39,345 bases of DNA from Nostoc sp. NMS9 (GTDB lineage Bacteria; Cyanobacteriota; Cyanobacteriia; Cyanobacteriales; Nostocaceae). The first letter of the stretch is position 1. Each line of letters starts with the position of its first letter. Where the stretch lies: assembly GCF_017114995.1 (NCBI RefSeq), contig NZ_JABXKL010000075.1, forward strand, positions 1-39,345. The letters are read 5' to 3'. A program made the translations under genes and the position numbers. The notes beneath the pieces were generated by a model. The model made no database searches. It was not told the DNA's origin and saw only the letters and a list, made by a program, of their open reading frames with translations. Of the stretch, positions 7,205-16,290 are shown piece after piece.

Positions 7205-7762
7205 CTAAAAAAGTTTACTTACTAAGCAATTAAAACCTGGTAGCAAAGGACTTGTCAGTTCATCTTGACTAAATAAAGTAGCTGCTAATTTTAATGCAGC
7301 TTGTTCACGTCGATAAACCTCAACTTTCTTTTGTACAAAATCGCAAATCCAATATTCCTGAACCCCCTGCACCGAGTACAGCTTTAGCTTTGTTTCCCTA
7401 TCACGTTTCTCGTTTTTTTCGCCGGGAGATAAAACTTCTACTACTAACTCTGGTGCGCCTGTGAGATGTCCAGCTTCATCTAGCAAGTATTTTAAGCGTT
7501 CATGACTTGCCCACACCACATCAGGGATCACATTGTCAGAATCTGAGAAAATAATTCCAGGTGCGATCGCAGCTTTACCCAGACCAGTTTCATCTGACCA
7601 ATTGTTAAGAACTGTAACAATATTGCCACAACTTGATTGATGATCCCAACTAGGTGATTTAGTCACAAATAGTTCTCCATCAATAATCTCATAGCGATTT
7701 CTGCGATCGCCAGCAAATAGCTCTAGGTCAGCAGTCGTCCAACGCACTGGAGTTGTTTGCAT
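7205..7762 (-). CDS. Uma2-family (DUF820) putative endonuclease
   Basis: A 185-residue protein of the Uma2 family, which has the PD-(D/E)XK nuclease fold and is strongly expanded in cyanobacteria. Family landmarks: WTTADLELFAGDRRNRYEIIDGEL at the start, then VIPDVVWASHERL, then ELVVEVLSPGEKNEKRDRETKLKLY and VQEYWICDFVQKKVEVYR. The probable active-site acids are the Asp of PDVVW and the Glu of VVEVLSPG, followed by the Lys of TKLKLY. Biological role and target are not known for most members. It may be co-directional with the PrsW gene upstream (32 bases apart). Confidence 0.88.
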   Translation of the reverse strand: MQTTPVRWTTADLELFAGDRRNRYEIIDGELFVTKSPSWDHQSSCGNIVTVLNNWSDETGLGKAAIAPGIIFSDSDNVIPDVVWASHERLKYLLDEAGHLTGAPELVVEVLSPGEKNEKRDRETKLKLYSVQGVQEYWICDFVQKKVEVYRREQAALKLAATLFSQDELTSPLLPGFNCLVSKLF

Positions 7763-7794
7763 AGAAACCCCCTAGCCTTTTCCTAAATCATATT

Positions 7795-8763
7795 TTAAAA
7801 ATACCGACGACGGGCAGAATGTCGCAAATAGCGATAAATCCCCCACGCTAAAACTCCAAAAAAGAGATTTAGTAAAAAGCGACTAAATATAAACCACAAA
7901 ATATAAGTGTCAAAAAGCTTTGACGGACTCAAAGGACTGATTTTCCTGACTAAGAGAAACAGCCCAAAAATAGCATTTCCACCCAGCACAAGGGTAAACA
8001 GCACTAAACTCCTCTGCCAGTAACGGCGCTGGATTGTACGATCTGAAATCAGGGTAATTACAGGTTTCCCTTGCACTTTTCGCAGTAATTGTTCCAGGCG
8101 CCAAAACATCCATAACAGAAACGGAAATAAACCGTAACTTAGGAAACGTAGGGGTAATAAATAACCCCAAGCACTAGATAGGACATTCACTAGGGCATGA
8201 CAGATTACAGAATTTAGCCAAGCCCTAAAAATAAACTTTTTATCTCGATTTAACCGATTTTTAGAGGAAATATAGGTTCCTAATGCATATCCCCAAGGTG
8301 CAGAGAACATAGCATGGACTGGCGTGCCGATGGTACGTTCAAAAACTGATGCTGTACCGTGGAAAAGGTAAATCCAGTTCTCTTCGGCAGTGAATCCAAG
8401 GGAAACGGCGATCATGAAGAGGAAAACGCTAGAGTGAAGTAATCGATACTTGTGTTGCAGATAGTAAGTTGGGACAATAACCGCAGCCAACTTGCACCCT
8501 TCTTCAATTGGGCCTATTTCTACAAGCTGCCGCAAGGCTACACCAGGAAGCCAACGTTTAATCTGATGCCACTCTACAAAAGAGTTCGCTACAATTTCAA
8601 AAACCCATTCGAGTTTAAGAGCTAAAAGACCAGATATTGCCCCGATGATAAAGAACATCAGTAACTTTAACAAAGGTGGGGCAAATGGCACTCGACAGTA
8701 GTAGTAGGTTAGCAGCAGCAAGGGTGGTATTGCTGCCCACAACACTAGAGATAAATCAACCAC
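7795..8763 (-). CDS. PrsW-like intramembrane metalloprotease
   Basis: A polytopic membrane protein of 322 residues with about eight hydrophobic segments. The PrsW/CPBP-type motifs are all present: EEGCK (87-91), GFTAEENW (123-130), H150 in GTPVHAMFSAPWGYALG, and H189 in CHALVN. PrsW cleaves membrane-bound substrates, such as an anti-sigma factor in Bacillus, but the substrate here is unknown. The start is GTG (8761-8763), lying inside the last codons of the methyltransferase gene with an 8-base overlap, so translational coupling is likely. Confidence 0.82.
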   Translation of the reverse strand: MVDLSLVLWAAIPPLLLLTYYYCRVPFAPPLLKLLMFFIIGAISGLLALKLEWVFEIVANSFVEWHQIKRWLPGVALRQLVEIGPIEEGCKLAAVIVPTYYLQHKYRLLHSSVFLFMIAVSLGFTAEENWIYLFHGTASVFERTIGTPVHAMFSAPWGYALGTYISSKNRLNRDKKFIFRAWLNSVICHALVNVLSSAWGYLLPLRFLSYGLFPFLLWMFWRLEQLLRKVQGKPVITLISDRTIQRRYWQRSLVLFTLVLGGNAIFGLFLLVRKISPLSPSKLFDTYILWFIFSRFLLNLFFGVLAWGIYRYLRHSARRRYF

Positions 8764-9679
8764 TCACCTGAGCAATTACTGTACGGTGACGGTGGGTATT
8801 GTTGGTAATAGTGGGAGTTTGGAAACCCGCCTCAACAATAGCCTGCTCAATGTCTAAAGCAAAATATTCATCTAAATAAGGTTCAGTACTTTTGAGCAAA
8901 GTCAAAATGTAGGCTGGCATTTTCTTGTAAATTTCAGATTTGGGATTCATATCCATGATTGCCAAGTAGCCACCCGGACGCAACACGCGCCGCATTTCAG
9001 CTAAAATCTGTCGGGTTGCTGATTGGGGTAATTCGTGGCACATCAGGAAAATGGAAACTAAATCAAACGAGGCATCAGGTAGCCCGGTAGATTCAGCTTG
9101 GGAATGAAGCCAGTTAATTTTAGCTTGACGTTGCCCAGCGCGGTAATTGGCAACGGCTAAAAAATAGGGAGATAAGTCTAAGCCTGTAATTTTGGTATGG
9201 GGATAAATTTCTTGTAGGGCAAAACTACTCAAGCCAACACTACATCCTACATCCAAGATGTCTTGCGGCTCATTGGGAATTTGACTTTTCAGGATATTGT
9301 GGTAGCTTTGGCGCAGCATCGGATCGCCTTGCGCTTCTTCAGATCCCTGCCAAATCTTAGCGTGGACAGCGTAAGCAGCAGGTTCTACCTCAAAAGCGGC
9401 TTGCCAACTGAGATTTCCGGTTTCGTAGGCATGGAATGAGGTGACGTAGTAATCGGGGTAGGAAAGCTGAGGATTTTGTACTTGAGCGAGATCGTCCTTC
9501 CAATCAAGCGCTTGTAGTGTTTCGACTTCTTGCGTCCAAGGCACACCAATTCTCTCGGCACGTTTAATCATCATTTGTCTAGCTTGATGCTTGGCTAGGT
9601 TGGCTAAAGGCTGGATTGCCAGTATGCCATTCACCAAGCGAGAAGCTAAACCAGGATTAGTGTTTACAGCAGCAGTCAT
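8756..9679 (-). CDS. Class I SAM-dependent methyltransferase
   Basis: 307 residues. The N-terminal 130 residues are helical and not recognised. The Rossmann methyltransferase domain begins at ILDVGCSVG (141-149), the SAM-binding motif I, continuing with TKITGLDLSPYFLAVA (motif II acidic residue). Later motifs are ASFDLVSIFLMCHELP and EMRRVLRPGGYLAIMD. This is the Methyltransf_11/25 type; the substrate cannot be inferred. Its overlap with the PrsW-like gene suggests a two-gene unit, possibly modifying a membrane component. Start ATG 9679. Confidence 0.88.
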   Translation of the reverse strand: MTAAVNTNPGLASRLVNGILAIQPLANLAKHQARQMMIKRAERIGVPWTQEVETLQALDWKDDLAQVQNPQLSYPDYYVTSFHAYETGNLSWQAAFEVEPAAYAVHAKIWQGSEEAQGDPMLRQSYHNILKSQIPNEPQDILDVGCSVGLSSFALQEIYPHTKITGLDLSPYFLAVANYRAGQRQAKINWLHSQAESTGLPDASFDLVSIFLMCHELPQSATRQILAEMRRVLRPGGYLAIMDMNPKSEIYKKMPAYILTLLKSTEPYLDEYFALDIEQAIVEAGFQTPTITNNTHRHRTVIAQVSG

Positions 9680-10008
9680 AAATCAGTTTGCATTTAACAG
9701 ACTTTTCTACTTATGACATACTAGCTGGACGGCAGTCTAGAAATAAATTGAATTGTATAACGGCAATCCGCCTCCTTTGCCTTGCTCCAAGCAACAAACA
9801 TTATAGAAGGTTGATATTTGGAGAACAGCAAAGTTCTGAGAAGATGTGAATTATGCTGGTTTCCAATTTATATTTCTTTATCAAAGAATTTTATTCAAGA
9901 CTGGTAAAATTTTGATACTTAGCAATATCTATCTCAACAGGGATGGCAAAAAGCTGAGTGCCATTTCTAAAGAAAATTACAGTAAGTTAAGCTTATTGAG
10001 AGTCAAGT
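9680..10008. other. Divergent intergenic region, methyltransferase / mscL
   Basis: 330 bases between two divergent starts. It is AT-rich, with no recognisable gene, repeat or terminator. A small ORF running from 9846 into mscL in another frame has no family resemblance. It must hold promoters for both sides, but no consensus pair stands out. Confidence 0.5.
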
Positions 10009-10440
10009 ATGGCCAGAGCAAGAAGAAGAGCGAGTGGCTTTTTAAAAGATTTTCAAGAATTTGCCCTTAAAGGTAATGTAGTTGACTTGGCGATCGCTGT
10101 CATCATTGGTACTGCTTTTGGCAAGATTATCACTTCCTTTGTTGAAGATGTGATCATGCCATTGATTAATCCCTTGGTTAGTTTTGCTGGCAAAGACTGG
10201 AGAACAATCGCCATTGGCCCGGGAATCAAGATTGGTAACTTTCTTGGCGCAATAGTTGACTTTGTAATCATTGCCTTAGTTTTATTTGTAGCAATTCGAG
10301 CCTTACAAAAATTCAAGAGACAAGAAGAAGTCGCCGATGAAGCCTTGCCAGATCCTAACCTTGTAGCCCAAGAAAGATTGACTAGCGCGTTGGATAGACT
10401 CAACCAAACCTTGGAAACTCGGAATAATCAAGTTTTGTAA
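10009..10440 (+). CDS. mscL: Large-conductance mechanosensitive channel
   Basis: The pressure-release channel of the inner membrane, a homopentamer that opens on hypo-osmotic shock. 143 residues. The short amphipathic N-terminal helix (GFLKDFQEFALKGN) is followed by TM1 (VVDLAIAVIIGTAFGKIITS), which carries the pore-lining Gly/Ala pattern. A periplasmic loop, TM2 (IGNFLGAIVDFVIIALVLFV) and a cytoplasmic helix (VAQERLTSALDRLNQTLETR) complete the family architecture. ATG 10009 with GAGAG upstream. Confidence 0.95.
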   Translation: MARARRRASGFLKDFQEFALKGNVVDLAIAVIIGTAFGKIITSFVEDVIMPLINPLVSFAGKDWRTIAIGPGIKIGNFLGAIVDFVIIALVLFVAIRALQKFKRQEEVADEALPDPNLVAQERLTSALDRLNQTLETRNNQVL

Positions 10441-10464
10441 GTGGAAAGTGGGGGGATGAGGGAG

Positions 10465-10667
10465 AAATCAATTCAAAATTCAAAATTCAAAATTCAAAAT
10501 TGTACCCTTACAGGGAAGCAAGCTACGCGCAGCGTCTCGTAGAGAAGAAAAAGACTGGGAGAGATGTAGCTTTAACTTCCCGTAGGGTGGGAGATGAGGA
10601 AGTGAGGGAGAAATATTCAATCCCCATACCCCATGCCCTGAGCGAAGTCGAAGGGATGCCCAATGCC
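10465..10667 (+). repeat. STRR tract plus GCGTCTC..GAGAAG interspersed palindrome
   Basis: Four exact CAAAATT heptamers (10474-10501) are followed by CTACGCGCAGCGTCTCGTAG (10523-10542), a member of the Nostoc palindromic repeat also present at 12790, 20620, 30971 and 34635. Further repeats of the GATGCCCAATGCCC type end at 10667. ORFs through this stretch translate repeats only. Confidence 0.8.
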
Positions 10668-12344
10668 CTACTTTGCAGTAGGCTTAAGAGCTAACAACAT
10701 CTCTAATTCACTGGTGGATTTATCGGGGCTAATAGCGGTAAAACCAAGACCACGAATGGAATTCAAAATGGTGATGGTATCGGCGTTAGATGATACAAAA
10801 CTATTGATCAGCGGCACAGTTTTAGTTTTATCCATATCTAGGTAGAAATAGCCGCCGTTGGGCTTTTGCAAAGAACCAGTCACAGCTTTGAAGGCGTCGC
10901 TAGTGTCGAGAGATGGATTTTTGCGATCACTAACTGCGTCAGCAATTGGGCCACCAAGAGCTACAAATACAGTATCTTGATCTAGCCAACCATGTGCCAA
11001 TAAAGCTCCTTGCCGGGGAATTTGCCATTCAGTTACGTCTTTACCACCGATATTTCTGTTGGCGACGTTGATTTGTTGGGTTTTGGCAAGAGTATCCAAT
11101 TTTGTTAAAGTGGCTTCGGCAGTTTTGCGATCGCTAGTATCAAATACTAAAGCACCTCCAAAACCAACACTCGCTAATACCCCTTGATTTGATGGAATCG
11201 CACCAAAGGCGAATTCCCCATTCATCCAGCCAAAAATATCCTTATCTAGGTCTAGATTGGCGAATTTCAGTTGTCCTCGCGCTTGTTCCAGAGCTTGCTT
11301 CATTTCTGGATAATCTTTTGACTGCTCTACCAGCACTTCCCAACCACGGCTGATGCCATTTCCGCTAATCAGAGCAAAGGTATCAGCAGGAAATTGCCCG
11401 ACTATATTTCCAGGACTTGATTGATACTGAAATTTATTTAATTGCGGATCTAAATTAGCGATCGCTTTTACCCGCACTCCCGCATCATCAACACCAACAC
11501 CCGCTACCACAGATTTTATCTGCTTCAGTTGCGTCAGGGTTTGTGGGGGTAACTGCTTTGCCTGCGGATTTCCAGCGCTTAATTGCTGTATCATTCCGGC
11601 ATAGTCTGGTACATAAATTTGGGCGAGGCTGTTTTTAACATCCACTCCTTTAAGAATGCTGCTAGCACCTTCTTTATTGGCAAAAGAAGACTGTCCCTTA
11701 AACGTATCAATTGCTTTTTCTACAGCTTGTTTTTCGGGAGCTAATACCAACTGACTATCATTTAAAACTACGCTATACGTCGGCTTGCCATTTTGTGTAG
11801 TTTCGACAATTTTTTGACCTTGATAGTCAGATTCCTGTAATTTAACTCCTTTTTGTGACTTCAATTTGTTAGCAAAATTCAAGGCGCTGAGTTTGTCCTT
11901 GATTCCCACCACTATCAGGATATTTGATTCCTGCTGTAAATTTGTTGGTACATTAGTTGTCCCAGAGGGTACCTTTAACTGTGCTGGTTTTACAGGATTT
12001 GGTGGCAATACAGCAATCATCACACTACCAGCCCAAGGCTTTATGTCTTTTTCATAAGAAACGTTACTGTCACTGAAAATTTGCTTATTGAAATCTTCCA
12101 GACCTTTTGCCACTAACTTTTGTGCTTCTGGAGTGCCAAACTGCTGTAATTTTGCCCAGGCTTCAGAGTCAGTAGTAATGTAAGTTGCCATCAGTGCTGT
12201 TGAAGGTACTACTTTAGCACTGCCTAGAGCGTCTGAACTACCTCCTGGTGAGCCTTTAAAGTACGTATAAGCCGCTATACTTCCGGCGACAACGACGGCA
12301 GCACCAACAGCAGGAATGAGAAATTTTGATTTACTTTCAGGCAT
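10668..12344 (-). CDS. DUF3352-type secreted or membrane-anchored protein
   Basis: 558 residues of unknown function, recognised as the DUF3352 type found widely in cyanobacteria. An N-terminal anchor or uncleaved signal (FLIPAVGAAVVVAGSIAAYTY, about residues 8-28) is followed by a Gly/Ser linker and a large extracytoplasmic domain. Repeated blocks of about 160-180 residues seem present: VMIAVLPPNP with IVVGIKDKLSALNFANKLKS, and FAFGAIPSNQG with LVFDTSDRKTAEATLTKLD. That suggests an internal duplication. There is no enzyme motif. It is the only gene of its transcript, with a 1.1-kb gap upstream that must hold its promoter. Start ATG 12344. Confidence 0.8.
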   Translation of the reverse strand: MPESKSKFLIPAVGAAVVVAGSIAAYTYFKGSPGGSSDALGSAKVVPSTALMATYITTDSEAWAKLQQFGTPEAQKLVAKGLEDFNKQIFSDSNVSYEKDIKPWAGSVMIAVLPPNPVKPAQLKVPSGTTNVPTNLQQESNILIVVGIKDKLSALNFANKLKSQKGVKLQESDYQGQKIVETTQNGKPTYSVVLNDSQLVLAPEKQAVEKAIDTFKGQSSFANKEGASSILKGVDVKNSLAQIYVPDYAGMIQQLSAGNPQAKQLPPQTLTQLKQIKSVVAGVGVDDAGVRVKAIANLDPQLNKFQYQSSPGNIVGQFPADTFALISGNGISRGWEVLVEQSKDYPEMKQALEQARGQLKFANLDLDKDIFGWMNGEFAFGAIPSNQGVLASVGFGGALVFDTSDRKTAEATLTKLDTLAKTQQINVANRNIGGKDVTEWQIPRQGALLAHGWLDQDTVFVALGGPIADAVSDRKNPSLDTSDAFKAVTGSLQKPNGGYFYLDMDKTKTVPLINSFVSSNADTITILNSIRGLGFTAISPDKSTSELEMLLALKPTAK

Positions 12345-12814
12345 TTTGTTATCCTCTTTTGCTCAGATTGTCACCGAGATTTATACAAGTGTCACTGTAG
12401 AGTTTTCGGATTTATAATAATTTCCGCTAATCCATCGCTAGACTAACCCATGACAAAAGGATTCAGCAGCACGCTCGTTGACAAGCTGCACATCTACCTC
12501 CTACTTGCAGAAAATTGTTGCTTTTGACATCCATCATGAATCGGATATTAATCATAAAAATTCTCAGTTAAACGTCATGTCTACAATCAGCAAACATCCA
12601 ACTTAAAAGTGATTTTTCACTACAAATGGGTTTTTGCAAATTAAATACATAGCAATCCTATCTGATTTGTAAAAATTGCAAGGCTAAGATCCCCGACAAC
12701 TCTTATGAAGTAGAGAATCTCATTGTTTACGAATGATTTCAGATTGCTATAGCACTTGGATCTCGTAGTCCATCTGTGCAGCAAACAAGCTAGCGATGTC
12801 TACGACGGGCTACG

Positions 12815-12977
12815 CCTACGCCGATTTATTAAAGGAGTTCAGAGGATTTGGGAAGTGCAACATCAATCTACAAGCCTAACCTGCGATCAACTTTTACGGG
12901 CACTCGCCAGTACGGGAGTTTTTACGGAGACAGAAATCGGTTATTGTACTCTTACACAACTGGTATGCTGCATTTAG
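12815..12977 (+). pseudogene. Relic of an O-methyltransferase N-terminal domain
   Basis: Two neighbouring frames carry pieces that line up with the winged-helix dimerisation domain of O-methyltransferases. Frame 1 (from 12820) reads ADLLKEF, like the common IADLLKDGP. After a frameshift, frame 3 (12867-12960) reads SLTCDQLLRALASTGVFTET followed by EIGYCTLTQL, matching the usual SLYRLLRALASVGVF..TPL pattern. There is no SAM-binding domain downstream. A palindromic repeat (about 12790-12820) abuts the 5' edge. The rest of the 12345-13463 gap has no recognised gene. Confidence 0.5.
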
Positions 12978-13261
12978 TTTCAACTCCAGTTGGTATTTAC
13001 TGATAAAATTAGTAATCTTACAAATTAGTGGTCTAAAATTACTCTCAAAAATACTTCAACCAGATGAGGAGCGAATCTGCAAATGATATGCTGTTCATCT
13101 TAAACAAAAGAACGTGTTCAGCAGCAGCAACAAGCTATCCTAAGTTATAAAAATAATTAGGAGTATTTGTACTTAATGAGAATCTATCAAGGTGCAACAA
13201 GGTGCAAGAGACTCTTGACTCAATGCTAAAAAAGTGCAGAACATCAGGAAAAGTAAATGCA

Positions 13262-13367
13262 GGAGGGATATGGAAAAAAATCCCAGGATCGGTAGCCGAT
13301 CTGCGGAAGTTCGGGTGAGATTAATTTCAATCCCCCAATCCCAAAGGGGAGTTCTCACCTCTATAAT
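13262..13367. other. Cluster of three hairpins and TATAAT before pepN
   Basis: Three consecutive stem-loops: GGGAT/ATCCC (13265-13269 with 13280-13284); GATCGG-TAG-CCGATC (13287-13301); and an outer GGTGAGA/TCTCACC (13314-13320 with 13353-13359) enclosing CCCC/GGGG. TATAAT follows at 13362-13367, about 97 bases before the aminopeptidase start. It may be a regulatory region or an unrecognised small RNA on either strand; no T run closes it on the plus strand. Confidence 0.35.
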
Positions 13368-13463
13368 GCCCTGTTGATTTGGGAAATACATCAGATACCG
13401 CTATTTTATTTAACTACATCCAACCAGCCAGACTTTTCAGGATTACAAGGTCAGTAAGCATCA

Positions 13464-16106
13464 ATGTCGCAGTCTTATTTTGATACAGATAATAACGGAC
13501 ACAAACCCTTTGAGTTACCGGGAGCAAGACCACACTATAACCCCGATCGCCCCGGACAGGTAGAGCATATTTTTCTCGATCTCAACTTGGACATTCCCAA
13601 GCAAAGCTATCAGGGCAGTTGTAGCATTCGCCTCTTGCCAATCCGTAATGGTATTGATCGTTTGACTTTGGATGCTGTCAACCTAAATATTGAGTCTGTG
13701 CAGGTGGACGAAGTGCCACAAAATTTTGACTATGACGGGGAACAGCTTTCCATCCAACTTTCTCAGGCAAGCCAGATTGGTAAACGCTTGCTGATTGCGA
13801 TCGCCTACTCGGTGGCAAAACCGCAACGCGGTATTTATTTTATTCAACCAGATAAGCACTACCCAAACAAGCCTACTCAAGTTTGGACTCAAGGCGAAGA
13901 CGAAGACTCTCGCTTTTGGTTCCCCTGCTTTGACTATCCAGGACAATTGTCTACTTCGGAAATTCGTGTCCGCGTTCCCAACCCTCTCGTGGCGATTTCC
14001 AATGGCGAATTAATTGACACCACAGAAGATGGTGATTACAAAATCTATCATTGGTTACAGCAACAAGTTCATCCTACCTACTTGATGACTTTAGCAGTAG
14101 GTGATTTTGCTGAAATTCGGGATGAGTGGAAGGGTAAAGCTGTCACCTACTATGTAGAAAAGGGACGGGAGGAAGATGCTAAACGCAGCATGGACAAAAC
14201 TCCCCGAATGATCGAATTTTTGAGCCAAAAGTATGGTTATCCATACCCTTTTCCGAAATACGCCCAAGTTTGCGTCGATGACTTCATCTTTGGCGGCATG
14301 GAAAACACCTCCACAACCCTGTTAACAGATAGATGTTTACTGGATGAACGGGCCGCCTTAGATAACCGCAACACCGAAGCTTTAGTCGTTCACGAACTCG
14401 CGCACCAGTGGTTTGGTGATTTGGTGGTGATTAAGCATTGGTCTCATGCTTGGATTAAAGAAGGGATGGCTTCTTACTCTGAGGTGATGTGGACAGAACA
14501 GGAATATAGTCTAGAAGAAGCAGCTTACTATCGTTTATTGGAAGCTCGTCGTTACTTAAGCGAAGATAGCAGTCGTTATCGCCGCCCAATGGTAACACAT
14601 ATTTACCGAGAAGCTATTGAACTTTACGATCGTCACATCTACGAAAAAGGATCTTGTGTCTATCACATGATTCGGGCCCAATTGGGAGATGAGTTGTTTT
14701 GGCAGGCAATTCAAACATTTGTCCAAGATAATGCCCACAAAACCGTAGAAACAGTAGACTTACTCAGGGCGATTGAAAAGGCTACCGGACGTAATCTTTT
14801 GTTCCTCTTTGACCAATACGTTTATCGTGGTGGTCATCCCGATTTTAAAGTAGCTTACTCTTGGGATGGGGATGCTAATTTGGCAAAAATTACAGTAACT
14901 CAAACCCAAGCTGCTGAAGGTAAAAATGGCAGTAAGGATTTGTTTGATTTAAAAATACCTATTGGTTTTGGCTATACCCAACAAGAAGAAGTGAGGAGTG
15001 AGGAGTTAGGAGTTAAAAATAATTCCAAACTCATAACTCCTAACTCACAACTCAAAACTTTTACCGTCCGCGTGAATGAACGCGAACAAAGCTTCTACTT
15101 TCCCCTAGAAAATAAGCCCCAATTTATTAGCTTTGATGTTGGAAATAATTACCTAAAAACAGTAGCTTTGGAATATCCAATCGCGGAGTTAAAAGCACAG
15201 TTAGAATTCGATCCCGACCCGATTTCGCGTAGTTATGCAGCAGCAGCTTTGGCGAAAAAAGGTGGGTTAGAAGCTATCATTGCACTGTCTGCATCGCTAA
15301 AAAATGACCCATTGTGGGGTGTGCGTGTGGAAGTGGCAAAACAACTAGCCCAAATCAATTTAGATCAAGCCTTTGATGGCTTAATTGCTGGGTTAAAAGA
15401 TAAAAATGCTTATGTGCGACGAGCTGTAGTGGAGGCACTTACTCAATTCAAAACTGCTGAAAGCTATAAAGTTGTCAGAGGGTTAGTGCAAAAGGGCGAT
15501 CCCAGTTATTACGTGGAAGCAGCAGCTTCTCGTATTATCGGGGCGATCGCATCGGCAAACTTGGAAGAAAAACCCAAGGAAGACAAGGTATTAAAGCTAC
15601 TGAAATCCGTTTTAGAAGAAAAGGCGGGTTGGAATGAAGTCGTGCGGAGTGGGGCGATCGCTGGTTTAGCTGAATTTAAAACTTCGGAAGCAGCTTTAAA
15701 TCTGTTAATCGAATACACCAAACTCGGTGTACCACAACCCTTACGTTTAGCCACAATTCGCGCTTTAGGAAAGATTTCTGTCGGTCAAAGTCCAGCTAAT
15801 TTGGAACGGATTTTAGAAAAATTAACAGAACTAGCCAAAGAAACCTTCTTTTTAACCCAAGTAGCCGTAGCCGCAGCCTTAGGACAAATGGAAACACCCA
15901 AAGCAGTAGGGATTTTGCGATCGCTAGTTGACCAAACAGCCGATGGGCGTGTACGTCGCTATGCTGAAGAAGAAATTTCCAAGGTACAAAAGAACATTGG
16001 TTCAGAACAAACCCTGCGTCAACTGCGTGAAGATTTCGACCAACTCAAACAACAAAACCAGGAATTGAGAAGCCGTTTAGAAAACTTGGAGGCTAAATCT
16101 AAATAG
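13464..16106 (+). CDS. pepN: M1-family aminopeptidase N with HEAT-repeat C-terminus
   Basis: A zinc metallo-aminopeptidase that trims N-terminal residues from peptides, probably cytoplasmic since no signal peptide is visible. 880 residues. The exopeptidase motif is GGMEN, and the zinc site is HELAH (310-314) with the third ligand E333 exactly 18 residues on. The M1 beta-sandwich domain precedes the catalytic domain. From about residue 585 to 840 there are HEAT-like helical repeats (PLWGVRVEVAKQLAQINLDQ; NAYVRRAVVEALTQF; VRSGAIAGLAEFKTSEAAL). A short coiled coil ends the chain (LRQLREDFDQLKQQNQELRS). An oddity is residues about 508-531, EEVRSEELGVKNNSKLITPN and what follows. They are encoded by a palindromic STRR inserted in frame between the catalytic part and the HEAT domain. 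ATG 13464. Confidence 0.93.
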   Translation: MSQSYFDTDNNGHKPFELPGARPHYNPDRPGQVEHIFLDLNLDIPKQSYQGSCSIRLLPIRNGIDRLTLDAVNLNIESVQVDEVPQNFDYDGEQLSIQLSQASQIGKRLLIAIAYSVAKPQRGIYFIQPDKHYPNKPTQVWTQGEDEDSRFWFPCFDYPGQLSTSEIRVRVPNPLVAISNGELIDTTEDGDYKIYHWLQQQVHPTYLMTLAVGDFAEIRDEWKGKAVTYYVEKGREEDAKRSMDKTPRMIEFLSQKYGYPYPFPKYAQVCVDDFIFGGMENTSTTLLTDRCLLDERAALDNRNTEALVVHELAHQWFGDLVVIKHWSHAWIKEGMASYSEVMWTEQEYSLEEAAYYRLLEARRYLSEDSSRYRRPMVTHIYREAIELYDRHIYEKGSCVYHMIRAQLGDELFWQAIQTFVQDNAHKTVETVDLLRAIEKATGRNLLFLFDQYVYRGGHPDFKVAYSWDGDANLAKITVTQTQAAEGKNGSKDLFDLKIPIGFGYTQQEEVRSEELGVKNNSKLITPNSQLKTFTVRVNEREQSFYFPLENKPQFISFDVGNNYLKTVALEYPIAELKAQLEFDPDPISRSYAAAALAKKGGLEAIIALSASLKNDPLWGVRVEVAKQLAQINLDQAFDGLIAGLKDKNAYVRRAVVEALTQFKTAESYKVVRGLVQKGDPSYYVEAAASRIIGAIASANLEEKPKEDKVLKLLKSVLEEKAGWNEVVRSGAIAGLAEFKTSEAALNLLIEYTKLGVPQPLRLATIRALGKISVGQSPANLERILEKLTELAKETFFLTQVAVAAALGQMETPKAVGILRSLVDQTADGRVRRYAEEEISKVQKNIGSEQTLRQLREDFDQLKQQNQELRSRLENLEAKSK
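14991..15055 (+). repeat. Palindromic STRR inside the pepN coding sequence
   Basis: GAGTTAGGAGTTA (15003-15015) is an exact inverted repeat of TAACTCCTAACTC (15034-15046). It is flanked by more GTGAGGA and CAACTCA-type units. It matches the intergenic repeat at 3500-3519 / 3746-3765 in sequence and orientation of arms. It keeps the pepN reading frame open. Confidence 0.85.
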
Positions 16107-16255
16107 CACTACATGATAATTAAAAGTAGGTAATTGGTAATTGTGGCAAAGCTATTAACAATTACCAAGGTTTTAGTTGATACTGTAATTTTATTGTGGA
16201 CACATAAAATATTTTATTTTCCACTTAAATCGCAGGTATAAATAAACATAGTATC

Positions 16256-16290
16256 AAGATCCCCGACTTCTGTGATAAGTCGGGGATCTT
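16256..16290. repeat. Perfect 14-bp inverted repeat, AAGATCCCCGACTT family
   Basis: AAGATCCCCGACTT (16256-16269) pairs perfectly with AAGTCGGGGATCTT (16277-16290) over a 7-base loop, 150 bases after pepN. It could terminate pepN, although no T run follows. A single arm (AAGATCCCCGAC) occurs at 12688-12699, so it is an interspersed repeat. The rest of the 16107-16618 gap is AT-rich, with a near-repeat of TTAAGAAAAGATAAA (about 16374 and 16434) and a TATAAT at 16428. Confidence 0.75.

Noticed and set aside
10500..10845. Two plus-strand ORFs of 60-64 codons
   Set aside because: They translate STRR and palindromic repeats and the antisense of the DUF3352 gene.
12756..12977. 73-codon ORF as an intact gene
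   Set aside because: Only its second half resembles a methyltransferase domain, and another part of that domain lies in a different frame, so it is described as a relic.
13173..13391. 72-codon minus-strand ORF before pepN
   Set aside because: It runs across three hairpins and has no clear start signal or family resemblance.
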